Below are positions 57,200 through 63,569 of a DNA stretch of 63,569 nucleotides, in pieces. Under the pieces are notes generated by a model. The model ran no database searches. It worked only from the letters and a program-made list of their open reading frames with translations, and was not told where the DNA came from. Made by a program: the position numbers and the translations under genes. Position 1 is the first letter of the stretch; each line of letters opens with the position of its first letter. Location of the stretch: IMG/VR virus record IMGVR_UViG_3300004097_000006, positions 1-63,569 of that record. The stretch is one strand, 5' to 3'. Origin of the DNA: a virus.

Positions 57200-58295
57200 T
57201 ATTAAACCTATTTGGGTCAGTTGGATATACACCAAACCTAATACGGTGGCGATCTATATCATTATTAGATCTACTTAGATACAAGCAGATAACATGGGGT
57301 ATCTTTACAGTTTCCTCTATGTTTAAGTAGAGCTGGCGCTTATAGGTCATGTAGGGTCTACGTGCAAATTTAGGTATGTGTATAGAACCGCGCTCTAGGT
57401 ATTTGGCAGGGGTCTCGACTAACAAGCTAACTCTATCCAAGGCGCTGTACCAGAACTTAGCATCGCCCTCAGTATGAAATTTATGTAAGGCCTGCATAGC
57501 CGTATGATAGAAAGAGGCACTGATGGCCGCAGAGTACAACTCTAACTGGGACGAGTCTAGTTGGTGCTTAATCAAGGGTAACTCTTTCTTAATAGTATTC
57601 CATGTTGGGTATTTACCAGTTGCTTCGTGGTGGTCGAACATACTATTAATAATAATCTTACGGACAGGTCCTATTATCTTAGCTGTGTCCTCCAGTAGCT
57701 TTAGCTCCTTGGTGCTTATTGAGATAGATCCGTAACACATAGTATCTTCTGCAACTACGTCGGAGCGCATGCCCATATTACGGAATCGTTCGTGTGTAAT
57801 ACGGAGCTGGTCATTAAATTTAGTGTACTTTAAAAGACACCAACCAGTGGTCATGGCTTCGCTTAACTTTAATTGTTTGTTTGTATTAGTTGAGGGTATA
57901 AAGGTTTTCTCAAGGTGGGGAACTTCTTCCAGTAAGGTAAAGTCTATACCTAATGACCGTACTTTGAAGTCTTTGAATTGGAAAGGTAAGCTCCAGCCTC
58001 TGGGGACTTGGGCTTTTGCATCAGGCGAGGATAAGTAGTGCATTCTACCTCGACGTAAGATGTTTAAGAAAAGTTCTCTGGGAAACCATTCAAGTGGATC
58101 ATTAGCGTAGAGTCTGTCGATGTAAATAGGTAGCTGGCTATCATCAGTGAAGTAGTTAGACTGGTGTTTCTCAATAGTCCATACGTATATTTCAGAGGCA
58201 CGCTTTATCATACTGCGTAGTACTTTAATCTGGGAGCGTGTTGCTTGCAGTGTGAGTTTTGGGAAGGCAGCGCGGGGCTCGCGGGAAATAGCCAT
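57189..58295 (-). CDS. Hypothetical protein, 368 aa
   Basis: 368 residues, the first gene of the left minus-strand run beyond the 58.3-59.05 kb non-coding stretch. A candidate promoter (CTGTAAAGTATAAT) lies 40-50 bases upstream. The sequence is mixed: helical N-terminal 90 residues ('QIKVLRSMIKRASEIYVWTIEKH'), 'GWSLPFQFKDFKVRSLGIDFTLLEEVPHLEK' in the middle and a C-terminus 'SNNDIDRHRIRFGVYP'. I compared it mentally with TnpB/Cas12-like proteins because of the beta-barrel-like middle and found no RuvC motifs. Unrecognised. Confidence 0.6.
   Translation of the reverse strand: MAISREPRAAFPKLTLQATRSQIKVLRSMIKRASEIYVWTIEKHQSNYFTDDSQLPIYIDRLYANDPLEWFPRELFLNILRRGRMHYLSSPDAKAQVPRGWSLPFQFKDFKVRSLGIDFTLLEEVPHLEKTFIPSTNTNKQLKLSEAMTTGWCLLKYTKFNDQLRITHERFRNMGMRSDVVAEDTMCYGSISISTKELKLLEDTAKIIGPVRKIIINSMFDHHEATGKYPTWNTIKKELPLIKHQLDSSQLELYSAAISASFYHTAMQALHKFHTEGDAKFWYSALDRVSLLVETPAKYLERGSIHIPKFARRPYMTYKRQLYLNIEETVKIPHVICLYLSRSNNDIDRHRIRFGVYPTDPNRFNNVI
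57297..57313 (-). promoter_or_regulatory. AAACTGTAAA element inside a coding region
   Basis: Minus strand AAACTGTAAAGATACCC, identical over 17 bases to the site upstream of the HD-domain gene. It is in-frame coding here (within the 57189-58295 gene) and about 100 bases upstream of the 51-aa gene start. The TATA match seven bases on is lost (CATGTT). Confidence 0.3.
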
Positions 58296-58329
58296 AAGGA
58301 GATCTCTATTATCATTATCATATTAATGA

Positions 58330-58345
58330 TTATACTTTACAGAAA
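58330..58345 (-). promoter_or_regulatory. Candidate promoter with CTGTAAA and TATAAT
   Basis: Minus strand CTGTAAAGTATAATC lies about 45 bases upstream of the 57189-58295 gene. It shares CTGTAAA with the other sites but has a TATAAT directly adjacent. Confidence 0.45.
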
Positions 58346-58612
58346 GATAATAGTCGGAGGGTACCTCCGTTGGAAGAGGAGACCTTTGGTCGATCTCTTT
58401 CTTAACTAAACCTCCCAATAAACAATAAACCTATTACCGAAAACGATCCATTAGTCTATTGAGAACCAAGGTACTTAGATCTCCTTTTAATAGGTAAAAC
58501 CGAAGGTCCTTTTAAGGGCGCAATGGTCCTTCTCGCCGTTTTCTCAAGGGTCTTTGCATCGTTGTAATCGTCTGCGGGGTTTTGCATTGTTTCTTTGTTA
58601 ATCGCGTTTGTC

Positions 58613-58635
58613 GTCAAGCGGGTTCCCCGCTCGAC
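58613..58635 (+). other. Strong hairpin in the non-coding region
   Basis: GTCAAGCGGG, loop TTC, CCCGCTCGAC: ten base pairs with one mismatch, the most stable hairpin of the region. It is flanked by T/C-rich sequence (CTTTCTTTTTTCTCTC about 15 bases on). Confidence 0.6.
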
Positions 58636-58734
58636 GTTCTGATCGTGCTTTCTTTTTTCTCTCTTTGGACCCTTGTGGTCTTTTGTTTCTGATGGCTTAG
58701 AACATCATACTCGTTGCACTCACTTTACAGAATG

Positions 58735-58809
58735 CCCTAAACCAACTTTTTAGAAACCTCGATCTAGACCCCGGCGTACGGTAGAAGTACTCTGCTATAC
58801 CCTAAACCA
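58735..58809. repeat. Direct repeat pair CCCTAAACCA
   Basis: Identical ten-base copies at 58735-58744 and 58800-58809, 65 bases apart. An AGAATGC heptamer also recurs beside each. They could be iteron-like protein sites or repeated RNA elements. Confidence 0.55.
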
Positions 58810-58826
58810 CGTAGAATGCTATATCT

Positions 58827-58848
58827 GCCAATTCCGGGTTGGCTTTTT
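58827..58848 (+). terminator. Rho-independent terminator on the plus strand
   Basis: GCCAA, loop TTCCGGG, TTGGC, then five T. It faces away from every flanking gene, all of which are on the minus strand, so it implies a plus-strand transcript inside this region. Confidence 0.65.
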
Positions 58849-59048
58849 CCTGAATTTTAGTGTAAAATAAATCGTAAGTGGTTGATTACATTAACCATTT
58901 AGTTTTAGTCGACCTATACTGCCCTATATGCTACACAGGCGTACGTATATGCTCAATCTAAGCGTGGGGGTTTTTCAAACTAAAATTATTTAACCTGACC
59001 GTCCAAAAAATGACCAGTTTATTGTAGATCATTTCTTATTATCTAGAT

Positions 59049-60269
59049 TTACTTTAGCTTATATCCCTTATGGATATTCCGTAACGCCTCATTGGTTTGC
59101 AATGTCCTAGTATTAACAGCCCATTCAATTATTACTCGGTCAGCTAATTGCTTACGCGGAGCATCCGTAATTTTCAACGAGTAGTTTCTATCGGGTATAA
59201 TAATGACATCTCCTACATTTAATACGCCTATACGGGCAGGTAAGATAACAGTGGGGTTGCCTGAGGTTATATCACGTTCAAAGTCTAGAGTCTGAGCCTC
59301 TTCACTAAGGTTAACATAAATAGGTTCCATGCCTAAATCGAAACAGATAGATACATGGGTGAAGTTACTTTCATATACCCTAATACGTACATGTTTACCT
59401 CTGAACTCATTAAAGTACTCTTTACTTATAGGCTTCTTGCTAGTTGAGTCATCCCCTGCCTCATATATAAGAACACGCCCCAGGACATCTTCGTTATCTC
59501 TAACACTGAACGTACATTCCGTGTAAAACAAAGGCACCAGCACTTCGAAGTCGATGAAACCATCCTCTGCTTGCTTCTGGAACTGAGCAGGGTGTGCCGA
59601 CACGTCTACGTGATAGCCTCGTGAATCCACTATATCGTAGTTTGTTTTAACTTCATAGTGATATCCTGGTACTTCGAAGCCGGGCTGAAACCCTGTCCTA
59701 AAGCAAATACCACAGTTAAGTGTAGCACCTGAGAATATATTCTCCTCATATATAGCTTGCAGTGCTGGGTCTAGGTCCTCAATAGAGCTTCTGTCCATGT
59801 GATCTAAGTTATACAATTTACTATCTCTATTTAAGTCCCCTAGTTCTATGGCACCGTTCTGGTCAGCATCTCCTATGTGGTCATGTTTCTCAGCTATGCC
59901 TATATCTCCGAAGAAATTGTCATTATTTACCCTAATCTCAACGCCATCCATGGGACTTGACTGCGGCGCAAGTATAGGGGCGGTAGGTGAAGCGTCTCTA
60001 GTTCTTTCTTGAAGATCATCCGAATCAACGTCCATGACTTCATCGTATTCTCCTAGTGACTCTACTTTGTTACATGTGCACGGTCGGCCCATTCCTATTT
60101 TAGTTTGCTTAAATATTATAGCCGCTCTGGAGTTAACAAATAAAGCATTCTCAATCTTCTGGTGGAATGCGTCTACTGTCTCGTCCATTCTTTTCTGTGC
60201 GGAAACTTGTGTGAAGTTTCTAGCATTCTTCCTAGGCCTTCTGGCAGCTCCTCGTTTTATCCACGTCAT
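59049..60269 (-). CDS. Putative structural protein with Cys motifs, 406 aa
   Basis: 406 residues with AAGGG upstream of ATG 60269. N-terminal 30 residues are basic. 'GRPCTCNKVESLG' (about 60-70) and 'LNCGICFRTGFQPGFEVPGY' (about 185-205) hold CxC and CxxC pairs that may bind zinc or form a cluster. The rest is beta-rich and ends with 'GVLNVGDVIIIPDRNYSLKI', resembling phage virion proteins. No specific family recognised. It starts leftward at the divergent junction with the plus-strand genes. Confidence 0.65.
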   Translation of the reverse strand: MTWIKRGAARRPRKNARNFTQVSAQKRMDETVDAFHQKIENALFVNSRAAIIFKQTKIGMGRPCTCNKVESLGEYDEVMDVDSDDLQERTRDASPTAPILAPQSSPMDGVEIRVNNDNFFGDIGIAEKHDHIGDADQNGAIELGDLNRDSKLYNLDHMDRSSIEDLDPALQAIYEENIFSGATLNCGICFRTGFQPGFEVPGYHYEVKTNYDIVDSRGYHVDVSAHPAQFQKQAEDGFIDFEVLVPLFYTECTFSVRDNEDVLGRVLIYEAGDDSTSKKPISKEYFNEFRGKHVRIRVYESNFTHVSICFDLGMEPIYVNLSEEAQTLDFERDITSGNPTVILPARIGVLNVGDVIIIPDRNYSLKITDAPRKQLADRVIIEWAVNTRTLQTNEALRNIHKGYKLK

Positions 60270-60359
60270 AAATAAACCCTTACTCTTTGTGATTATGAAT
60301 ATAAATTAGAAGATAAGGACGTAATTTATACTATACCTAATAAATGCGAGAACCTAAAT
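60270..60359. promoter_or_regulatory. Divergent promoter region
   Basis: A 90-base AT-rich gap between the minus-strand gene starting at 60269 and the plus-strand gene starting at 60360. TATACT on the plus strand and TTATATTCATAAT on the minus strand are possible -10 boxes. It marks the strand switch of the window. Confidence 0.4.
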
Positions 60360-61019
60360 ATGATTTTTGGTATTATGGATAATAAAGGTAAGATGAAAAA
60401 AGGCGTACCTCTATTGATTTCTATCTTAGGAATAACTAGTGCTTTAAGTGTATGGGGAGTTAGTGCAGTCTGGGCTAACACCAAAGATACACACGTAAGT
60501 CTTAAAGGTAGCATAGAACAGCTACAGAAAAGAGACACTGAGATTCTTAGAGATATAGGAAATCAGGTTACAGGTATTCATACAGTTTTAGCCCAGACAG
60601 GCATCAATCCAGATATGCTTAATACGTTAGTCACTACAATGAAGGATGCTAATCGGGAAATAGTAGCAGCCCAGATTAATGGACAGTCTCAGGTGTTTGA
60701 CGAGAAATTAAAGCAGGCGCAAGATTCTACCGAGAGGTTTATACAGAAAAGTGCCGAAGAAACCGCGTTGATTAAAGATCAACAGGAAGAACTACAGGAT
60801 AAGGCTGACGAGGTAATATCTCGTTTTGACTCCTCAATAACCGAACAGAAGCTACAAGCACTACAACTAGAAGACTTAGCTAGGCAAGTTAAAGAATTCA
60901 ACAGTAAACAGCAGCAGATTAACATACGTAATGCTCAACAGGTTGCTGAGTCTTTCAATAAGATGGATGAAGTGCTTAAAGCCCTAGACCTAATTAGTCG
61001 CAAACTTGAAAAACCTTAG
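60360..61019 (+). CDS. Membrane-anchored coiled-coil protein, 219 aa
   Basis: One hydrophobic segment near residues 15-38 ('VPLLISILGITSALSVWGVSAVWA') after a basic start (MKKG), followed by about 180 residues of helical, Gln/Glu/Lys-rich coiled coil with heptad-like spacing. It would sit in the inner membrane with a periplasmic coiled coil. A signal peptide ending at 'VWA' is an alternative. Several ATGs (60360, 60375, 60393) are possible; 60393 has AAAGGT but short spacing. Spanin-like, lysis-control or exclusion roles are possible. No lipobox is seen. Confidence 0.65.
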   Translation: MIFGIMDNKGKMKKGVPLLISILGITSALSVWGVSAVWANTKDTHVSLKGSIEQLQKRDTEILRDIGNQVTGIHTVLAQTGINPDMLNTLVTTMKDANREIVAAQINGQSQVFDEKLKQAQDSTERFIQKSAEETALIKDQQEELQDKADEVISRFDSSITEQKLQALQLEDLARQVKEFNSKQQQINIRNAQQVAESFNKMDEVLKALDLISRKLEKP

Positions 61020-61034
61020 AGCATAGGATTTAAC

Positions 61035-61694
61035 ATGACAACTAAAGTCGAAGAGATAACAATGTTCAGTGCTGATCCCGGTACGAAGAATTTTGCCATC
61101 ACTGTTTTAAAAGGCAGATGTATAAGCGAAATTACCTATAAGGATATAGTGGTCGATGGAAAGAAGCACAAACGCAAACTAGTCAGTAAGAGACTTGAGA
61201 TTGAGATATTAGGTACAGGCATGTTGGCTCACGATAAACTACTATATAACGTAGTTGAAGCCCAAGCGGAGCTTATGGCTTTCGAGGAAAATTTAACTAA
61301 ACTTCTACATCCTTTTGATATAGGGATTGTTTACATGGAGCGTTTTCAATCCAGAGGCAATGGAGGCAGTACAATCGAAGCTATAAATATGGGCTTAGGG
61401 AGAATAACTAGCATGTTTAATCACCTTGGTCCTAAGTACCCTCGGTTTATTACTGCTGCTACTTGGAAGAATAGAGCCAACAAGAAGTTTGACTTGAAGC
61501 ATGAGTATAAAAACCAAGGCCTAACTTCTAAAGCTAAGACTTATGAAGGACCTACTGAACATCAACTGGATTCTACCTTGATAGGTGTCTATGGATTGCA
61601 TCAGCATTTCGGTATAGACGACTTTGAAATCTTTGATACTGAAAGTTACTTCGATACCTTTATGTCTATGTTCAAGGATTGCCCTAAACTGTAA
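61035..61694 (+). CDS. RuvC-like Holliday junction resolvase
   Basis: 219 residues with AGGAT six bases before the ATG. RuvC-type motifs in order: 'FSADPGTKNFAI' (Asp14), 'GIVYMERFQSRGNGG' (Glu near 101) and 'EGPTEHQLDSTLIGVYG' (Asp near 178). This matches the RNase H fold of RuvC and phage or poxvirus-type resolvases. It would resolve branched DNA before packaging, complementing the UvsW-like helicase and gp46/47. The fourth acidic residue is likely in the C-terminal helix but I cannot fix it. Confidence 0.85.
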   Translation: MTTKVEEITMFSADPGTKNFAITVLKGRCISEITYKDIVVDGKKHKRKLVSKRLEIEILGTGMLAHDKLLYNVVEAQAELMAFEENLTKLLHPFDIGIVYMERFQSRGNGGSTIEAINMGLGRITSMFNHLGPKYPRFITAATWKNRANKKFDLKHEYKNQGLTSKAKTYEGPTEHQLDSTLIGVYGLHQHFGIDDFEIFDTESYFDTFMSMFKDCPKL

Positions 61695-61719
61695 ACATAT
61701 ACTTTGGAACAACTGTAAA
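61686..61719 (+). promoter_or_regulatory. Two AAACTGTAAA-type elements before the 61731 gene
   Basis: AAACTGTAAA at 61686-61695 (overlapping the resolvase stop) and AACTGTAAA at 61711-61719, just before the AAGGAG ribosome site. The only plus-strand occurrences of the motif, and they precede a plus-strand gene. Confidence 0.45.
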
Positions 61720-61730
61720 GGAGACGACCC

Positions 61731-62327
61731 GTGGCTCGTAAGAAGTTTAGACTCGAAGATCAAGAGATACCTGTAGTTAATACGACTGAGGTAAATAGTT
61801 GCCCTGAGCAGGACTTTTTCGCGTACATAGGTAAGTGTTCTATTCGGAGTTGCCAATACTACACAACGGAAACCTCTAGGGGCTGTTTGTCTCTTGATAG
61901 AAAAGAGAGTAGCAGCAAGGCAATTACTGATATTGAACTCTACCACTATAAGTTCAAAGGAGGGCCTGTCACCCAAAGAAATGTCAACACTAAACGTAAA
62001 CTGGCCGTAGCTCGGGTGCGTAATATAATCATACTACAGTACTTTATATTCTATATAGATGAAAAGTTTCCTGAAGATGAAGGTCTTGAGTACGAAGCCG
62101 GTGTATCGCAAAGAGTTGACGACCTTATATCATCGTACCCTCTACGTATTAAGCGATTGAAGTTTAAACCCTGGATGCTAAGATTCATCCTGGACGAGAA
62201 CATCTTAGAAGAGTATATGGAGTCAAACGTGCAAAATAAGAATTCCGATGTTAATTTAAAAAACATGTTAGACTTAGTGCCTAAGAAATTAGCCAAAGTC
62301 CAACTTGATGTCCAACGTATGTGTTAA
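61731..62327 (+). CDS. Cys-rich hypothetical protein, GTG start, 198 aa
   Basis: GTG at 61731 lies eight bases after AAGGAG; 198 residues. Four Cys (24, 36, 41, 52 approximately: 'NSCPEQDFFAYIGKCSIRSC ... GCLSLD') could bind zinc. The following residues are basic and helical ('NVNTKRKLAVARVRNIIILQ'), and the C-terminus has 'LKFKPWMLRFILDENILEEYM'. A transcriptional or virion role is possible; I do not recognise it. It has its own candidate promoter elements. Confidence 0.65.
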   Translation: MARKKFRLEDQEIPVVNTTEVNSCPEQDFFAYIGKCSIRSCQYYTTETSRGCLSLDRKESSSKAITDIELYHYKFKGGPVTQRNVNTKRKLAVARVRNIIILQYFIFYIDEKFPEDEGLEYEAGVSQRVDDLISSYPLRIKRLKFKPWMLRFILDENILEEYMESNVQNKNSDVNLKNMLDLVPKKLAKVQLDVQRMC

Positions 62328-62365
62328 TCAAAAACAGCAAAAGCTAAACAGCTAGGAGTGTTAGA

Positions 62366-63058
62366 ATGAGTAAAAAAATTAAACTTCGTAACGTAGAGTT
62401 ATCTACTTACATTAAAGAGACTAAAGATGAAACAGGTTCGGCCTTATTTATCGTTAATACGATGAAGCGTAACAAAGGTCAAATACTTTTCTCTTGTATG
62501 GGTGAGTTAGGCAGTCCTCAAACAGTTAAGGTTCCAGCGACATGGATTCCAGTAGACCTTACTGAGCAGGCGCAGCGTGAGAAGCTAATTAATTCTACGG
62601 AATTCAAAGCGTTACTTCGTAAAGGTGTTATAACTATTGTTATGGCTAACGTCTCTGACGAAAAAGCTAAACTTGGTTTTATTGGAGCCGAAGATGCACT
62701 TAAGCGTCCTGAATGCCGTGCTGAGTACGATTCTGTACTTGCAGCCACAGGCTCAGTAGCAACCGCCAGCTTGTCCGAAGAAGAAGGTCTTGACTTAGAC
62801 GGCGCACGTAAATCTAGTGAGTCTTCTATGGACCACGAACGTCAGGCTTCCGATATGGCTCTATCTATCGTTGCCCGTGAAGAAGGCGGTGAGCCTGAAG
62901 AAACTCTTGTGAATGCTTTCCGTACACGCATGGGTGAGTTCTCTGAATCTGATTTAAAATACATAGCTGATAACGTAACTGGATCTAGTCTAACTAAGTT
63001 AGCTTTAGAAGCTTTAGAAGACGATAATACAGACGTTGACGGCATTAACTTAGGTTAA
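62366..63058 (+). CDS. Hypothetical protein, 230 aa
   Basis: 230 residues, AGGAG seven bases before ATG 62366. The first half is beta-rich ('VELSTYIKETKDETGSALFIVNT', 'TVKVPATWIPVDLTEQAQREKLI', 'KGVITIVMANVSDEKAKLGFIG'), while the last 90 residues are acidic and helical, ending 'LEDDNTDVDGINLG'. Good codon flow and a terminator 25 bases after the stop suggest high expression. Could be a decoration or scaffold-type virion protein. No named family. Confidence 0.65.
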   Translation: MSKKIKLRNVELSTYIKETKDETGSALFIVNTMKRNKGQILFSCMGELGSPQTVKVPATWIPVDLTEQAQREKLINSTEFKALLRKGVITIVMANVSDEKAKLGFIGAEDALKRPECRAEYDSVLAATGSVATASLSEEEGLDLDGARKSSESSMDHERQASDMALSIVAREEGGEPEETLVNAFRTRMGEFSESDLKYIADNVTGSSLTKLALEALEDDNTDVDGINLG

Positions 63059-63082
63059 TCTACCTCCCTTGTTAAGTACACC

Positions 63083-63109
63083 AAACCCAGTATTGTATCT
63101 GGGTTTTTT
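63083..63109 (+). terminator. Rho-independent terminator
   Basis: AAACCCAG, eight-base loop, CTGGGTTT with six T. It lies between the 62366-63058 gene and the C39-like gene. Confidence 0.85.
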
Positions 63110-63127
63110 ATTATCTGAGGAACCAAA

Positions 63128-63569
63128 ATGAAACCCGTATATCAAACAGTAGTAGATAAAGATATAGGTAATTGTATGCAGGCAGCAGTAGCCAGCCTGC
63201 TAGAACTTAGACTAGACGAAGTACCTAACTTCATAGACTACGTATGTGAAGAAGATACATCTAAGTGGTTACTTAAGTTTATGGACTTCATGGAGGCAAA
63301 AGGATATGAGGTTGAAGGAACTAGAGAGCTAGCGCCTAATAAAGAAGAAACTTATGCGGATTTACGTGAGGAGTTTTTGATTCAAGGATGTATCTACGCA
63401 AGTGTTAAAAGTAGGTCTTTTGCGCGAGGATTCCACGCAGTATTGATTAACAGTGAGGGCATAGTGGTACACGACCCGAACCCTAGCAAAGCTCATTTAG
63501 GGGTCGATGTAGTTAAATCTGAGGAGCTATACTATTGGACTATGTTTGTCCCTTTACAAGTACAAAAAA
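63128..63569 (+). CDS. C39/papain-like cysteine peptidase-type protein, cut by window edge
   Basis: ATG 63128 with GAGGAA six bases upstream; the frame is open to the right edge (147 codons seen). The N-terminus 'DIGNCMQAAVASLLELRLDEVPNF' is a recurring phage/bacterial C39-like signature, with Cys16 as the candidate nucleophile. 'GFHAVLINSEGIVVHDPNPSKAH' supplies the His (FHA) and Asp/Asn (HDPNPS) of a papain-like triad. Whether it cleaves protein or uses the fold otherwise is not known. The C-terminus is outside the window. Confidence 0.75.
   Translation, partial: MKPVYQTVVDKDIGNCMQAAVASLLELRLDEVPNFIDYVCEEDTSKWLLKFMDFMEAKGYEVEGTRELAPNKEETYADLREEFLIQGCIYASVKSRSFARGFHAVLINSEGIVVHDPNPSKAHLGVDVVKSEELYYWTMFVPLQVQK

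Larger units (their letters stand above)
58296..59048. other. Gene-free, hairpin-rich 750-base region (origin or ncRNA candidate)
   Basis: No ORF with a ribosome site longer than about 14 codons on either strand. It contains many inverted repeats: CGGAGG/CCTCCG near 58355, GAAGGTCC/GGTCCTTC near 58504-58534, and a ten-pair stem with one mismatch around AGCGGG/CCCGCT (58613-58635). GACC/GGTC lies at about 58669-58681. Two copies of CCCTAAACCA occur at 58735 and 58800, and two CTGTAAA elements are present. A plus-strand terminator ends this structured part at 58848. The last 200 bases, to 59048, are AT-rich without obvious structure. Candidates: a structured RNA, or a replication origin with a priming transcript. 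Confidence 0.5.

Noticed and set aside
57189-58295. TnpB/Cas12-like nuclease
   Set aside because: No RuvC DxE/E/D motifs or zinc finger are seen.
58613-58635. T-arm of a tRNA (GGTTC ... )
   Set aside because: The loop is only three bases; it is a simple hairpin, and no tRNA body surrounds it.

Overview
This window is part of the genome of a large contractile-tailed (myovirus-type) bacteriophage of a Gram-negative-type host. It has a tail sheath protein, very long modular adhesin-like virion proteins, a full set of phage replication and recombination enzymes, tightly packed genes with AGGAG-type ribosome-binding sites, and stop/start overlaps (mostly TAATG) at many junctions. Genes from the left edge to about 60.3 kb run on the minus strand; from 60.36 kb to the right edge they run on the plus strand. 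I saw no integrase, insertion sequence, CRISPR array or tRNA gene. I cannot name the phage from sequence alone.

Layout. 1-15.4 kb (minus): virion morphogenesis block. It holds an acidic-repeat protein cut by the window edge, a 1322-aa modular protein, a paralogous pair of about 350-390 aa, a 1484-aa protein with about 12 tandem bacterial Ig-like domains, a short paralogue of its N-terminus, and the tail sheath. 15.5-29.6 kb: a J-domain protein, several small unknowns, a 2H phosphoesterase closely resembling the T4 anti-CBASS nuclease Acb1, a UvsW-like SF2 helicase, a sliding-clamp-like protein, a QueE-like radical SAM protein, a family A DNA polymerase with an N-terminal uracil-DNA-glycosylase-like domain, and an HD-type alarmone hydrolase-like protein. 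29.6-43.6 kb: a 1944-aa SNF2-type helicase, an HNH nuclease, several unknown (probably virion) proteins and a histone H1-like Lys/Ala-rich protein. 43.8-58.3 kb: SbcD/gp47 and SbcC/gp46 homologues, a clamp-loader ATPase, then a nucleotide-metabolism run (dimeric dUTPase-like, SLOG protein, 5'-deoxynucleotidase-like HAD protein, dihydrofolate reductase) and a zinc metallopeptidase. 58.3-59.05 kb: a 750-base non-coding, hairpin-rich stretch. 59.05-60.3 kb: a probable structural protein. 60.36 kb to the end (plus): a membrane-anchored coiled-coil protein, a RuvC-like resolvase, two unknowns and a C39-like cysteine peptidase cut by the right edge.

How it fits together. DNA polymerase, clamp, clamp loader, the gp46/gp47 exonuclease pair, UvsW-like helicase and RuvC-like resolvase would give recombination-coupled replication of the T4 type. 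dUTPase, HAD nucleotidase and DHFR shape nucleotide pools. QueE suggests 7-deazaguanine chemistry whose partner genes are not in this window. The Acb1-like nuclease and the alarmone-hydrolase-like protein point to defence against host nucleotide signalling.

The least explained signals are two non-coding regions that look like structured RNAs (50.72-50.89 kb and 58.3-58.85 kb), a recurring AAACTGTAAA element that looks like a phage promoter, and small genes (51 and 58 codons) in the replication block. Function calls come from motif recognition by eye; no database search was run.
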